In this document: positions 1 to 15,951 of the stretch, piece by piece | Numbering within the stretch: position 1 is the stretch's first letter | Layout of the letters: each line of letters starts with the position of its first letter | Assembly: GCF_027744825.2 (NCBI RefSeq) | Contig: NC_071342.1 | Location: 21,792,501-21,856,500 of the forward strand | Reading direction: 5' to 3' | Source: Synchiropus splendidus | Taxonomy: Eukaryota > Chordata > Actinopteri > Syngnathiformes > Callionymidae | Length of the DNA: 64,000 nt | Made by a program: the position numbers and the translations under genes | The notes under the pieces: model-generated | The model's input: only the letters and a program-made list of their open reading frames with translations | The model's database searches: none | Told to the model about the DNA's origin: nothing

Positions 1-2890
1 CTGCTGCAGGTGCGTCACTCGCCCAGTTGCCCGGCAGAGGCGTGTGCCAGCTCTGCCCGTAAACTCCTTCCGTCCCATTAACCATTTGGGCTCTGATATT
101 GCCAGCTCTTCCTCAGTCATGGAGTCATGAAGGAACCTGCGCTGAAAAACTGATATCATCGACAAACAAAGCAGCCTTGTAAGTTTAACTTCAAAACACC
201 CAACAAGACCCACTTTCACTTGCAGCCTTTCCTACCGTTGTCAAGATATGTGTTTATTCAGCAGGAAAACACTTAGGATTATGAACAAGCGACATTTTCT
301 TCACTTGGATTCTGAATTATTGTGACCCTGCGAAGTACATCCTTGTAGTTTACGAGGTAGTTATTGACTATTTCTGAATCATCATACCATTTTTCAATAG
401 TTTTATTCTAAGTTTTACAGACACACTGTCAAGTCTGGATGTAGTGCATTAATAATAATATTCTTCTCATTTTTGTTTGCTGTAATATCTGTCTGACACA
501 CTCACACACATCACCTTTGTGGGGACCTCTCTTAGACACGACCCTTTCCCCAGCCTCTCACACTAAACCTCACTATCCAAAACACGTGGTTCACCAGGAC
601 TTTGAACCAAATTGAAACCCAGTTCTAATGACCCTGTTATTCTTCATCCTCACATTGAAGATTATTTAACTGGGGACACCAAACTTTGTCGCCAATCTAC
701 TGCATGTATTCCGGAAAATGTCCCAATGAAATTCGAGAAGTAAACGTGATTCCCTGCCCTTGAAAGCAGCGAACATGAAACCTGTTTAAGGTTTTAAACA
801 GAAGCAAAGACAGACACCAAACAGGAAGGTCCCAGTGAGCAGTGGCTCCTGAGCCACCAGCTAGAGAGTTGAGCAACATACCATTGGGAATATAACAGAG
901 TGGGAAGTGTGTAAACCACAGAGGCTTCGAAAGGTGGCAGGAACAATGGAGAAGCGCAAGAAAAGGAAAGTGAGGGAGAAGGAGGCGACTGAAACCGGAG
1001 CAACTTAGCAACATTCATGCTAACCATAATAAGTAAAGAGAGGCTGAACATGTCTGTCTTTTTTTTTTGTTGTTTTTGGGGTTTTTTTCAACTCATTTTT
1101 TGTATTTGACGCCAGAATAACAAAATTTCGGTTGAATCTCCACCTAAGTGTGAACATCAGAGTGGAAGGGCTCCAGTGATGTGCAAACTCTTTGTGTTTT
1201 CTGCCTCCATCCTGACTTTTTCAAACAGATTTTCCCATCTCTTGTCGCCTCCTTCGCCATGAAAGTTTGGGTTGAGACGTCACCCTGTAGCTGCACCTAT
1301 GTTGGTGCACGGAAACAACACTTCACAAGTGACTTGTCGGTTATTTGGATCGCTTGTTTGGATTTAATAATGGCCTTTTACCACCTGACAACAGCTCATC
1401 TAACACGAGAAACTCACTCAGGACAACAGCGACCACTTTCAATCCTGAACAACCTTCCTAATCCTGCAATTTGCCGACTTCCTGCTGCTCAGGTAAATGA
1501 CAGGTACTTCACCTGATGCAAGACTAGACTCATGTTTCTGGGTCGGGAAAATCCCTCCTCGAGAGCCTGACAGGGAAACTCTCTGCTGAGTTGAATAAAC
1601 CTAAAGATGTTGGCTATTTTTTATGTTGTTGTTTGGTTATACACAAGCAGAGATCCTCTGCTCGGTCTATAGCACCTTCCTTGTTGCTACAGCGTCAACG
1701 TTACAACTGCGTTTGTGCCGTGTTTGCATCAGTGAGAGATGAGTCATTGTGTGCAGATTCACTTGTGAGGAAGAACTGCTTACACAGCACACACACACAC
1801 ACACACACACATATATAAAGGAGATTAGGGAACTCCCGTGTGTAAAGCAACAAACACTGAGGCCAAGCCCACGTGAAGTCCAGCAAAACTCTCCGCAACA
1901 ATTCAGGAACGTTGGAATTTCAGACTAGAACTGAGGTGACGTGAATCGAAGATGAGAGAATGTTTGGTAGAGTTGAGGCTGTTTAGAGTACGATTGTTTT
2001 CTCAATGCTTTGCATATAAAACCATTGGCTCCTGAGGATCAGCTGCTCCAAGTCTGACACCGTGGTGATCAATTTACAGTCCAGGTTGGAGATGAGAGCC
2101 TTTTCCCGGGAGGAGGAGTGAAAGCTTTTGGAGCCTTGAAAGAGCTGAGCCAAAAGACAAAACTTTCTTTTTAGTGACCAAGGAGCAAGAGCTCTCCAGA
2201 GTGTCCCGACCCACTCTGTGTGTACGTTTGTGTTTGTGCAACTGTTACCTCTGAGGAAACCCAGGGCGCCATGATCCCACCCTCCTGGACCCGAGCTGCA
2301 TCAGCGCACCGGACTCCTCCACCATGCCGCAGATACCTGGTGACTTCATTAACCTTCATGATCATTAACCAGAGTGTAAAGGTCACGGGTGTTCACCAGG
2401 ACCATCATTAGCATCATCACTTCCTCCCACACTGTGACATCACAGACCAACAATCTGCATTCCCACCTTTAGCCCGGGATCACGCCAGCGTCGCACTCGC
2501 TCGACAGCTTCACTCACACGCACGCCCACGCCGCAGCGCTGCATACGCTGCTCTCCGATGCGCCACTTCTGTGAACACACACACACACGCCTCCGCCTTA
2601 CACTCGCAGCTTGACATCACTTGACCTGCCTGTGAAACCACAACACCTCTTCTGTCAGAGCTGCTTCACGCTCACCGCCTCCTCGCAGCCCTCACCGGGG
2701 TCATGGTGGTTTAGATAGGTGGCCTCCTCGTCGGAGGGTCACGCTGAGGGCCGGACTGAGGAGGAGCGCGTCAGGATGGGCATCGCGCTGATCTTTGAAG
2801 GTTCATCTGGGGACACAGTCATGTAAATGTCTGGACCATGACTGGAAGGACGTGTGATGTAAAAGGCTCTCGCTCTGTTTAACTGACTTA
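1..2890. other. Left-edge sequence, no securely identified gene
   Basis: No recognisable protein domain was found in any frame. The first bases (CTGCTGCAG followed by GTGCGT) resemble an exon end with a donor, so the window may open just inside an intron of an upstream gene. Around 480-640 lies a diverged repeat rich in GGGGACC and ACCCT motifs, similar to dispersed repeats common in fish. A CA microsatellite lies at 1789-1812. Short open frames here look random and include microsatellite-derived ones. In human the neighbour of PEX13 is PUS10; I saw no PUS10-like peptide. Confidence 0.5.
2248..2372 (+). other. Possible terminal coding exon of an upstream + strand gene
   Basis: An open frame ending at a TAA at 2370-2372 reads DPSCISAPDSSTMPQIPGDF and then INLHDH before the stop. 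The composition (Ser/Pro/Asp-rich, short C-terminal tail) looks more protein-like than the neighbouring random frames. Candidate acceptors lie just upstream, at the AG before 2254 and the AG before 2263. About 530 bp downstream come two AATAAA signals, as expected of a 3' untranslated region. I do not recognise the protein. It could be chance, and no upstream exon was identified to join it. Confidence 0.2.
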
Positions 2891-2896
2891 ACGTTG

Positions 2897-2922
2897 AATA
2901 AACGGTTGTTATGTTAAATAAA
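2897..2922 (+). terminator. Tandem AATAAA poly(A) signals
   Basis: Two perfect AATAAA hexamers at 2897-2902 and 2917-2922 on the + strand lie upstream of the pex13 promoter. They suggest that a + strand transcript from the left ends near 2935. The region is AT-rich, so chance occurrence cannot be excluded. Confidence 0.35.
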
Positions 2923-3180
2923 CTTGCTTGGCAGCGTTACATTATTATTCTGGGCGTTGTTTAGTTGGTCTATTTATTTATTTATAAACGAACAGAAGCG
3001 TCAACAAATTGTGTAATTTTAAGGCCTCGAATGAATCCATTTCTGAAATCAGTGACTTCACAGTTGGAAGGTTTTCAAGCAGCGTGTTTCGTCAACGTGG
3101 GACTTCCCCTTCAAACGCGAGGGAACACACAGATGTGTTGCGTGCGCCCCCTCCTGGATCCTGAACAGCTCTCAAGGACT

Positions 3181-3405
3181 CAGAAGAATCAGCTTTATTG
3201 CCAGGGTCGGTGAGGATCCCACCAGTGCTTTGGAACAGCGTGCAACAAGACTGCAGTAACCAACAAAACGAAATAATAATAAATAAATAATAATACATAA
3301 ATACAAATAGACAATAATAATAATAATAGAAGTAACTACTAAATAAATAAACCACACACAACAAGGACTGTTCATGAATTTGTCAGTCTGGCGGAGGGGA
3401 CATCA
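3181..3405 (+). repeat. Dispersed retroelement-tail repeat, copy 1
   Basis: The copy begins CAGAAGAATCAGCTTTATTG, continues with GGTCGGTGAGGATCCCACCA, then an AT-rich stretch of AATAAATAA units, and ends with a segment reading GGACTGTTCATGAATT...CAGTCTGGCGGAGGGG. The same order of blocks recurs at 11481-11790 and, inverted, at 15819-15896. An AGAATCAGCTTTATTGCC-like motif is typical of an abundant fish non-LTR/SINE-type tail. The exact family was not determined. Confidence 0.65.
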
Positions 3406-3599
3406 CGGGATTCTGTTTAACTAGTTTAACTCTTTAACTTCGAAATATTGTGAATATTCAATGAAGTGAGACAGTGATGCGTTCACGGCTCAAACGTCAG
3501 AAATGGTGAGTTTAATGCCCGATGGAAAAGTGTGTGGTCTTGTTTTTGTCTAAATAATTACATTATATTATTATTATTATTACTTTATTAGTATTTTGG

Positions 3600-3763
3600 T
3601 TATGAAAATAAGCTATTTATTGTTCTTTTTATATTTTGGAACGCGTCGTTAGTTGACAGTTCTGACGGTGACGACGGTCCGTGAACGCAGCGGAAGCAGC
3701 AGCAGCGGCTCCAGGCGGCTCCACCAACTTCAGTATTCCCGACGTCTCCAACTCAGAGCGGCT
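3600..3763 (+). promoter_or_regulatory. pex13 promoter and 5' untranslated region
   Basis: The sequence directly before the pex13 start codon becomes CpG-rich (TGACGGTGACGACGGTCCG, then GCAGCGGAAGCAGCAGCAG), while the flanks are AT-rich. No TATA box is evident. This fits a housekeeping CpG promoter. The transcription start was not located. Confidence 0.5.
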
Positions 3764-6700
3764 ATGGACCATGGAGCTCCTCCGAAGCCGTGGGAGAGAC
3801 GCATACCAGGAACAATGACGGCGCCCATGAACTACAGGTGCACGGGGCCGTCACGCCATTCTCGCTTGGGGTTAGCGTTAGCATGAAGCTAACGCACTCG
3901 TCTGCTCAAATTGTTATTTATGTCATTGTGTAATGAATTAAGCGACGAAACCGTTGTTAGAAAAAACAACCAGCAACCACAGGGTGTGTTTGTCGTTGTC
4001 TCCAGGTTGTTGGGTTGACTTTGGTTGCGATAACATGTAGAAAGTAGCTTCGCTAAACTAGGCCCTGCATGCCTGCCTGCTGTTGACGTCACACCAAGAA
4101 GAATAACACCGAGGGGATGTTGTTGTTATACCAACAGTTGTTGACAGGGAACCTACTGAACACGAATATGTGTTTTTAATCGGCCTCAGAGATGATGAGA
4201 ACTACGTGGTTCCATCGCGCAGTAACCTGCTCGGTGTAACAGCTGTCAGCTCGAGAAAACCTCGAGAGCGAGACGGTGACGTTGGACGCGCATGTGGCGT
4301 CAGCTGGTTTTTGGGAACGAAACACGACCAGAGGAAAGTTGGCGCTGTGGACAGGGGAGGTGCAGGGATCCCCGCTGCCCAGCGGATAAAACCATCTCCT
4401 CAGTTATAACGCTGGAAACGTTGTAGATCAAACTGCAGCCTGGAAGTTCATCATGTCAGTGACCTTCACTCTGAGATAAGAGGTGTGTTTACTTCAGGTT
4501 GCAACACAAGTAAAAGCATGTGATTATTTCTTTCTCTGGTGTTTTAAAGAGGATACGACCCTCCAGACATTCTTTAATGCCACACACCTGATACAGTACA
4601 CAGTACAGTACACCCATGTCTACTGTGTACTAATGGCTGCACTACGAAGTATTGCACTATAAACCACTGTTAATTGTTTCTTAAAAATAAAAACTAGCAA
4701 CCTAATTAAAACTGAATTTGAAAAAAGATATGTTGTCAAAACAAAATAAAAGGAAAAAATCTATTATAAAAACTATTAAAATCTTGTTTGATACATGCTA
4801 CTTTCAAGGAATTGTTGGTTGAAGGGTAGTGAGTTCAGGTGTTGAACATCAAACTAAATGTTGCAGTTAAATCTTACTTTCTTTTGGCAGCTTTTTGCAT
4901 GAAACCATGTCATTTTAAGCCATTGTATTTTCAACCCCACACAGTTATGTCACATTCAGTACGGTTTATTATGATAATTCATGCAGCCACTCAGCATCTG
5001 CTTGTTTTGTATTTGTCGGTTTATTTATCATTTCAATTATTGTGTTTCTCCTGTTTTGACTTTGCGCTGTGCTTTTTCCTATCTAAGTAAATCTGTGCAA
5101 CTATAATAGAGTTTTGGATCATACTGAGGGTTGAGCAAGTCACATGTATGTAGGGCTGCAACTAACGATTATTTTCTATTCATTATTTTTTTCAATTAGC
5201 TGACTAATGGCGATGACCTTTTTTCATTTAAAATATCTGATCAACATCCACATCTGAAGGTCTTATTTGAATAATAATCTGAAACAATGTGTTCAGTGTA
5301 GCTGCCTAGTTCAGTGTGGCGTCACAGACTCTTTCATCATTCTACCATGGTGTGGAAGGGGTTTGCTCATCCTTAAGACGCGTCATCTTCACAAACAAAA
5401 CGAAGCCACACTTTTGAACACTGTGACCCGTCTCCGCTCGAACTCCTCCGTGACTGTGACTGAGGCGGTCAGTCGCAGGTGGTGAGGCAGAGCCTCGGCG
5501 GCCAGTTGGAGTTGGATCTCAGTCAGGAACCAAGTAAAGGAACAGAAATGAACATATCATATCACGGCTTCTCAATAACAAGTTCTTGATGCCCATCCTG
5601 TGTGTGTTTACACCAACAGCAACATGACGCACATATTTTGATGTCGACAAACTGTTGTTGTCGACGTTATCGCTGACGTCAACTAATGGTTGCAGCCCTA
5701 CATGTATGTGACCGTAACAACATGATTGCTTTTATTGAGCTTCTGCTTCTTCACTGTCCTACAGGTCAGCTGATCTCAGTCATGCCCCTGGACCTGCTGT
5801 GTCCACTATTCCTCCAGTCCTCACCAGAGTCGCTCCTCCTGTCCCGCCTCGTCCCGTCCAACAGTCCTACCGTCCGTCTTACAGCTCCTTCAACTCCTCC
5901 TACAGCCCTTTTGGAGGGTCTATATATGGGGGCTACAGCCCCTACAGCTACGGCGGCGGCTATGGTGGTGCCTACGGCCTGGGAGGATACAACCGTTTCC
6001 CCCACTCGGAGGACGTAGCTCCCAGCAGGTTCGTGCAGCAGGCGGAGGAGAGCAGCCGAGGAGCTTTCCAGTCCATCGAAAGCATCGTGCAGGCATTCAC
6101 CTCGGTCAGCATGATGCTGGACGCCACCTTCTCTGCAGTGTACAACAGCTTCCGCGCCGTCTTGGACGTGGCCAACCATCTCACACGGCTGCGTGCGCAC
6201 CTCACCAGGGTGTTGTCGGCGTTCGCTCTGGTTCGCACCTTGAGGTATCTGTACCGACGGCTGCAGAGGCTGCTGGGACGGAGGCCCGAGGCCGAGGTGG
6301 AAGACTTGTGGGCCGACAGCGCCAGCGACGCCCTGGCGACAGGTGCGCGGAGGGGCCTTGGGGAAGGCTTGGACAATCACACGGTCAAGTCATGGCCCAT
6401 CATCCTGTTCTTCGCCGTGGTGCTGGGGGGCCCGTACCTGATTTGGAAGCTGCTCAGCTCCACCTCTGGGTCTGAGGAGAGCGGTGAGCACTTGACTGTC
6501 ACAAACCTTGAAATGCTACTGTTGAGCTGCTGCGCTCCTCCTCATTCTGTCGGCACAGTCTGGCCAAACATGGTCTTTCACACACACTGACATCGCAACA
6601 GTGACATCATTCATGGCACATCATTTGAGCCAAAAAAATCTTCATGTTGGAGAAATCATAAATGATGTAAGGGTAAATAAGAAGGGAGCGTCATGAATAC

Positions 6701-7605
6701 AAAATAAAGCCGTGTAAAAACAACAAAAACATCCACTTTTAAGAGACTTGATAGTTCTATTTAGCACTGACTGAGTATTTAGTAACTGAGACAAACTGAC
6801 GACAAGTTAAAGTGATAAAGTGGGTGATCTTTGATCTTGTCTTCACTGCGAGACAAGTCTAAGTTCTGGCCATTGAAGGAGCAAAGTGTCATTAAGATTG
6901 AATTATTGAGCTGCAAACAAAACGACAAACCTAAAGGAACAGCGCGTCACAAAAGTGAATTGTTTAAATTCATTTTCACAACCGTGTTTGTGTGTGCAGC
7001 CAGCAACTGGGCCAGTGGGGAGGACGATCATGTGGTGGCTCGAGCAGAATATGACTTCACTGCCTCATCTGAGGAGGAGATTTCTCTGCGGGCTGGAGAC
7101 ATGATGAACCTGGCTCTGAAAGGTGAGGCCTTTTTGAGTTAGTTCCTCAACGTAAAGGTCAAAACCGGGTGAAAAAAACATTCCCCATTGTGGGGGATCG
7201 AATCTGAACAATTTGCAGTTGCTAAAAAGCAGAATCTGTTCTGTGTAGAGATGCAAATGAAGCTGAGCTTCCATCATAACTTCAAATGGTCTGCTTGGTT
7301 CAGAGCATCAGCCCAGGGTTCGAGGCTGGCTGCTGGCCAGCGTGGACGGACAGACCACTGGACTTGTTCCGGCCAACTACGTCAAAGTCCTGGGGAAGAG
7401 GAGGGGGAGAAAGCACGCTGAGGTGGAGAGACTCGCTCAGGAACAAGCCGCTTCACAGAGTGCTCCGTTATCAAGAGGAAACCTGCCGAGTCCTGCCGCC
7501 ACGTGCGCAGAAGAGGCTCTAGAATCTGTCTACAGAGAGGCTCCTGGTGTGGAACCTTCCAGCGCACACACAGTGGTGGCCATGCCGGAGAAGACTGACC
7601 TGTGA
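3764..7605 (+). CDS. pex13: Peroxin-13 (Pex13), peroxisomal membrane docking protein
   Basis: Pex13 is a peroxisomal membrane component of the docking complex that receives cargo-loaded Pex5 and Pex7 with Pex14 (family knowledge). Coding exons: 3764-3837, 5765-6483, 7000-7122, 7304-7605. The total is 1218 nt, 405 aa, close to human PEX13 (403). The start MDHGAPPKPWE carries the conserved PPKPWE motif. Residues about 50-100 are a Tyr/Gly/Ser-rich, low-complexity segment (YGGYSPYSYGGGYGGAYG). Helical segments follow, then a clear hydrophobic span near residues 236-255 (IILFFAVVLGGPYLIWKLL). The C-terminal SH3 domain is at about 275-336: AEYDF stands for ALYDY, followed by the conserved GWLLAS and GLVPANYV. 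The tail is divergent. Intron 1 holds a complete hAT-like transposon. The gene lies head-to-tail with sanbr, as in human 2p15. The second ATG, in MTAPMNYR, is internal, and the first ATG is preferred for its fit to the family. Confidence 0.95.
5151..5700. mobile_element. hAT-like non-autonomous DNA transposon in pex13 intron 1
   Basis: The left end is TAGGGCTGCAACTAACGATT. The right end is ACTAATGGTTGCAGCCCTA, which gives the inverted terminal repeat TAGGGCTGCAAC. The element is flanked by a perfect 8-bp direct repeat, CATGTATG, at 5143-5150 and 5701-5708. An 8-bp duplication with this terminus is typical of hAT elements. The 550-bp interior has no transposase-like frame, so it is non-autonomous. 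Confidence 0.92.
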
Positions 7606-7890
7606 TTCTGGACCTTGTGTGTGTGTGTGGAGGGGGTGGGGTTAGTCTTGGGTCATGGTAGACTTTCGGAAGCTGCAACAAGAGGGTGTTAGGTCAGTCA
7701 TAACACGTGTGTGTGTGTGTGTGTTGATAGACAGGTATTAAATACTGATAACAATGAAAAAGGCCACGTCTTTCTCTGCCCTGTGTTTGTCTCTCAATCA
7801 AACTGGGCTAATCTTGCACACTGTTGTCGAGTCATTCGACACGCTGCAATTTTGTAGATATTTATTATAATTATTTTCAAAAATAAATTA
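7606..7890 (+). terminator. pex13 3' untranslated region and poly(A) signal
   Basis: After the pex13 stop the sequence has two short GT microsatellites (about 7617-7630 and 7705-7725), then an AT-rich stretch with AATAAA at 7882-7887. This is the best candidate polyadenylation signal. An ATTAAA variant at about 7737 is an alternative. Confidence 0.55.
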
Positions 7891-7899
7891 TAGAAGAAA

Positions 7900-8555
7900 C
7901 AATGTTGCAATGGCTGCTCGTTTTTTCTGATCATTTTAATGTATGAGCCATAGAAAATGTTCATACAAAACATTATTTAGCAAATTAACATAACTGTCTT
8001 TAACAAATTGAAGGTTTTATTAAATCAAGCTCAGTCTTTCAACATTTCTTTTCCACATTTTCTGGGTTAAACAGTTGAGTCGTGACGTCAGCGTCCGTCG
8101 TCGCCTGGCAACGAGATGCCGCTTCACCGACTGGACGTCGGCAAGCAGAAGTTACGTACCGAATCTTGAGCTCTGCCTTCATTTTTTGTTTTTATTTTTT
8201 TGCAAATGTATGACAAGACGGACTGAAAACATCTATGGTGAGAACAGGTGTTGGTTTGTTGCGTGGCGCGTTCACGAGCCAGCGAACAACTTGATACGAT
8301 TTTCACACAATTATATCAGACCAATTCTGAACCGTTATGTCGTCAGATGTACCGTCATTCCCTTTGTATGCGTTGTTTAGCTAGTTTGTCACGCACGCCT
8401 TTTTCATACACTGCTCAAAACACCGTGTCGATACTGGATCGGGGGACAGTGGTTTCAATTCCAGACCGTCCCTGAATGCGTCGCAGCCTGTCCCGCAAAG
8501 TGAGCTAACGCTAGCTGCAGCACTTTAGCCGGGAGGGAACCGCACTAACATGACA
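7900..8555. other. Intergenic sequence between pex13 and sanbr
   Basis: This stretch is AT-rich up to about 8060 and moderately CpG-containing beyond it. No domain, RNA gene or complete mobile element was recognised. Several short open frames run in both directions with no family resemblance. Confidence 0.5.
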
Positions 8556-8800
8556 CAAACGTCCGCTGTGAGCGGCTGTGAAGACAAGAGGGCGTCGCCG
8601 CTGAGCTAGACAAGCATGTGAGTTCGTCACGTTTCTCTTTATTCGCCAGCTGGCGTCGGTGCCGGTGCATGAATGAGGCGGAGGAGGAGGAGGAGGAGGC
8701 GGAGGCTCGGCCTCCGCTAGCATCGCTCCTCGGACCGGTGACTGTTCGGAGAAGGTCCATCATGACGGCGAATATCCACCGCAGCCGTTTAGATACATGT
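8556..8800 (+). promoter_or_regulatory. Candidate sanbr promoter and 5' untranslated exon
   Basis: A CpG-enriched block contains a purine-rich GGAGGAGGAGGAGG run at about 8681-8705 and several CpGs in ATCGCTCCTCGGACCGGTGA. It lies about 1 kb upstream of the first sanbr coding exon, which is preceded by a splice acceptor, so a non-coding first exon must lie upstream. The exact donor was not resolved; GTGACT after CGGACCG is one candidate. Confidence 0.4.
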
Positions 8801-9342
8801 ATCGTCTGTTAAAACACGGAACCACTGACCGTGACGTCTGACGCGGTGACGAATTGGCACGCGTCAACTTTCATCGTTTGGCTGGTGAACACTGTCACAA
8901 CATAGCTGCACACACTCTCCACACTTATGTAACTGCACTCACTGTCACGCGCCTTTTCTGCTGCGAAAGCACACACGCTCAGATAGTGATGCTCACACAC
9001 CTGAGCCAGTTCAAAAGCACACCACACCTGGTCACGTGCACACTCACATGTGCACAGGCAAGGTATGTGGTCCTTTATCCTGCGCCAGAACACATCAACA
9101 CGACACAAACCTCAAACACAACCAGCTGAAGATGATATGGTTTTGCACTGGCATCTCGCTGGCCCGCGATCTACATATACCCGTCTCGCAAGCCCACGGG
9201 GGAAAAAACATGCGCGTCTATTTGTGCCGTTACGGTAGCGACGCCGTAAGCTCCAGTAAAGTGCGTTACTGAGATGACACATAGACGTTATGTGTTGTAA
9301 GAATGTGTCTTCAACGTTTTTTCTTAAAACAATAATACAGCT

Positions 9343-14684
<5,342 letters not shown>

Positions 14685-14973
14685 GCCTGTGGACTGGAAC
14701 CTCCTGGGTCAGCGTGGCTGAGGCGGAGAGAAGATCCCCAACCAACACCACCAGCAGGAGGAGTTGCTGCCTTCTGGACCCGTGCTTCCCTGCCGTCATC
14801 ACCAGTCACACTTCAATGCATGTGTAAGACGTGTGGGAGGAAACCAGAGTGCCAAGAACACGTCCACAGAGAGGAGCGGAGCTGGTTCACTCTGCAGTAC
14901 TAACCAGTTCTCCATCGCATTCATCACGTTTTGCTCAACGGCACCTCAACAGTGACGCGACCGAGGATTCACC

Positions 14974-14979
14974 AATAAA
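14974..14979 (+). terminator. sanbr poly(A) signal
   Basis: AATAAA lies 290 bp after the sanbr stop codon, in the context ACCAATAAATATTTAT. No other canonical hexamer occurs between the stop and this site. Confidence 0.7.
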
Positions 14980-15818
14980 TATTTATCGCAATAAGTCAGG
15001 TGTGGAAGTCACATGACTAATGTGGAGCAAGAAAACAATCCACAGACCTGAGTCATACATGAAGGTGAAGGAAACACTTGAGGGTCATTGTTTATCACTG
15101 CAGATACAATGCAGGCCCCGGGGCCAAACACAAGCCGCTCTGTTGCTTCCTGTCACCCACAGAAGCTTTGAGGAAATGTAATAATTCAAATGGGAAAATG
15201 GAAAAAAAGACATGGTTATAGAGAAGGCAGATAAAGAAGGATGACCTCTGTACTTGGACAATAACCACTGAGATACAGTGCCTCCAGTTTTCAAAGCTTC
15301 TCACTTTTTCATGTCCCTCCCAATTCTACCCATGTAACCACAACAATACAAAGTCCAACGTTTCTTTCAAGGTTTCTGCTGACATATTAGAAACAATCCC
15401 CCAAATATGGGGAAGACGACAGAACCTGTCAGCTGCTTTGTGGAGCAAATGAACTCTTTTTGTCCTAATAACACACGCGCTGTGACGCATCAATGTATCC
15501 CGCAATAGTCAAAGACGCGACGGACGAGGCAGCTGTGTAAACAATGCTCTTGCGTTCATCAACTCGGTTAGAGGAAGAACCTCCTGCATTGTTGTTTGTC
15601 CACCAGGGGGCGCAAACTACCGCCGCCATTACAACACATAATTGTTTTATGTAATTGAGCATAAAATTAGTTTTTAATATTAGATCGAGGAAAACCTGAT
15701 GTAGCGTCCAATAATAATAATGATAAATAATCCAGGAAAAAAAACAATTAAAATGCACATATTATAATTATATTTATTTTTTATTTTATTATTATTTATT
15801 ATTATTTATTTTTTTGTC

Positions 15819-15893
15819 AGCACTTTATTCCAAAACACTTTCCTAGTTGGTGGGCTCCCCACTGACCATGGCAATAAATTTGATTCTGATTCT

Positions 15894-15896
<3 letters not shown>
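15819..15896 (-). repeat. Dispersed retroelement-tail repeat, copy 3 (truncated)
   Basis: On the minus strand it reads CAGAATCAGAATCAAATTTA, then TTGCC, GTCAGTGGGGAGCCCACCA and ACTAGGAAAGTG. The last 12 bases match copy 2 exactly. It is immediately followed by the TA microsatellite, which may have grown from its tail. Confidence 0.7.

Positions 15897-15947
<51 letters not shown>
15897..15947. repeat. (TA)n microsatellite
   Basis: About 50 bases of uninterrupted alternating A and T are seen directly. It abuts the truncated dispersed repeat. Confidence 0.97.

Positions 15948-15951
<4 letters not shown>

Noticed and set aside
3092..3375. Minus-strand open frames rich in Tyr and Ile
   Set aside because: They are translations of the AT-rich part of the dispersed repeat (AATAAATAA units) and have no domain.
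5766..6380. 204-codon minus-strand open frame
   Set aside because: It is the antisense shadow of pex13 exon 2, whose + frame is clearly the conserved protein.
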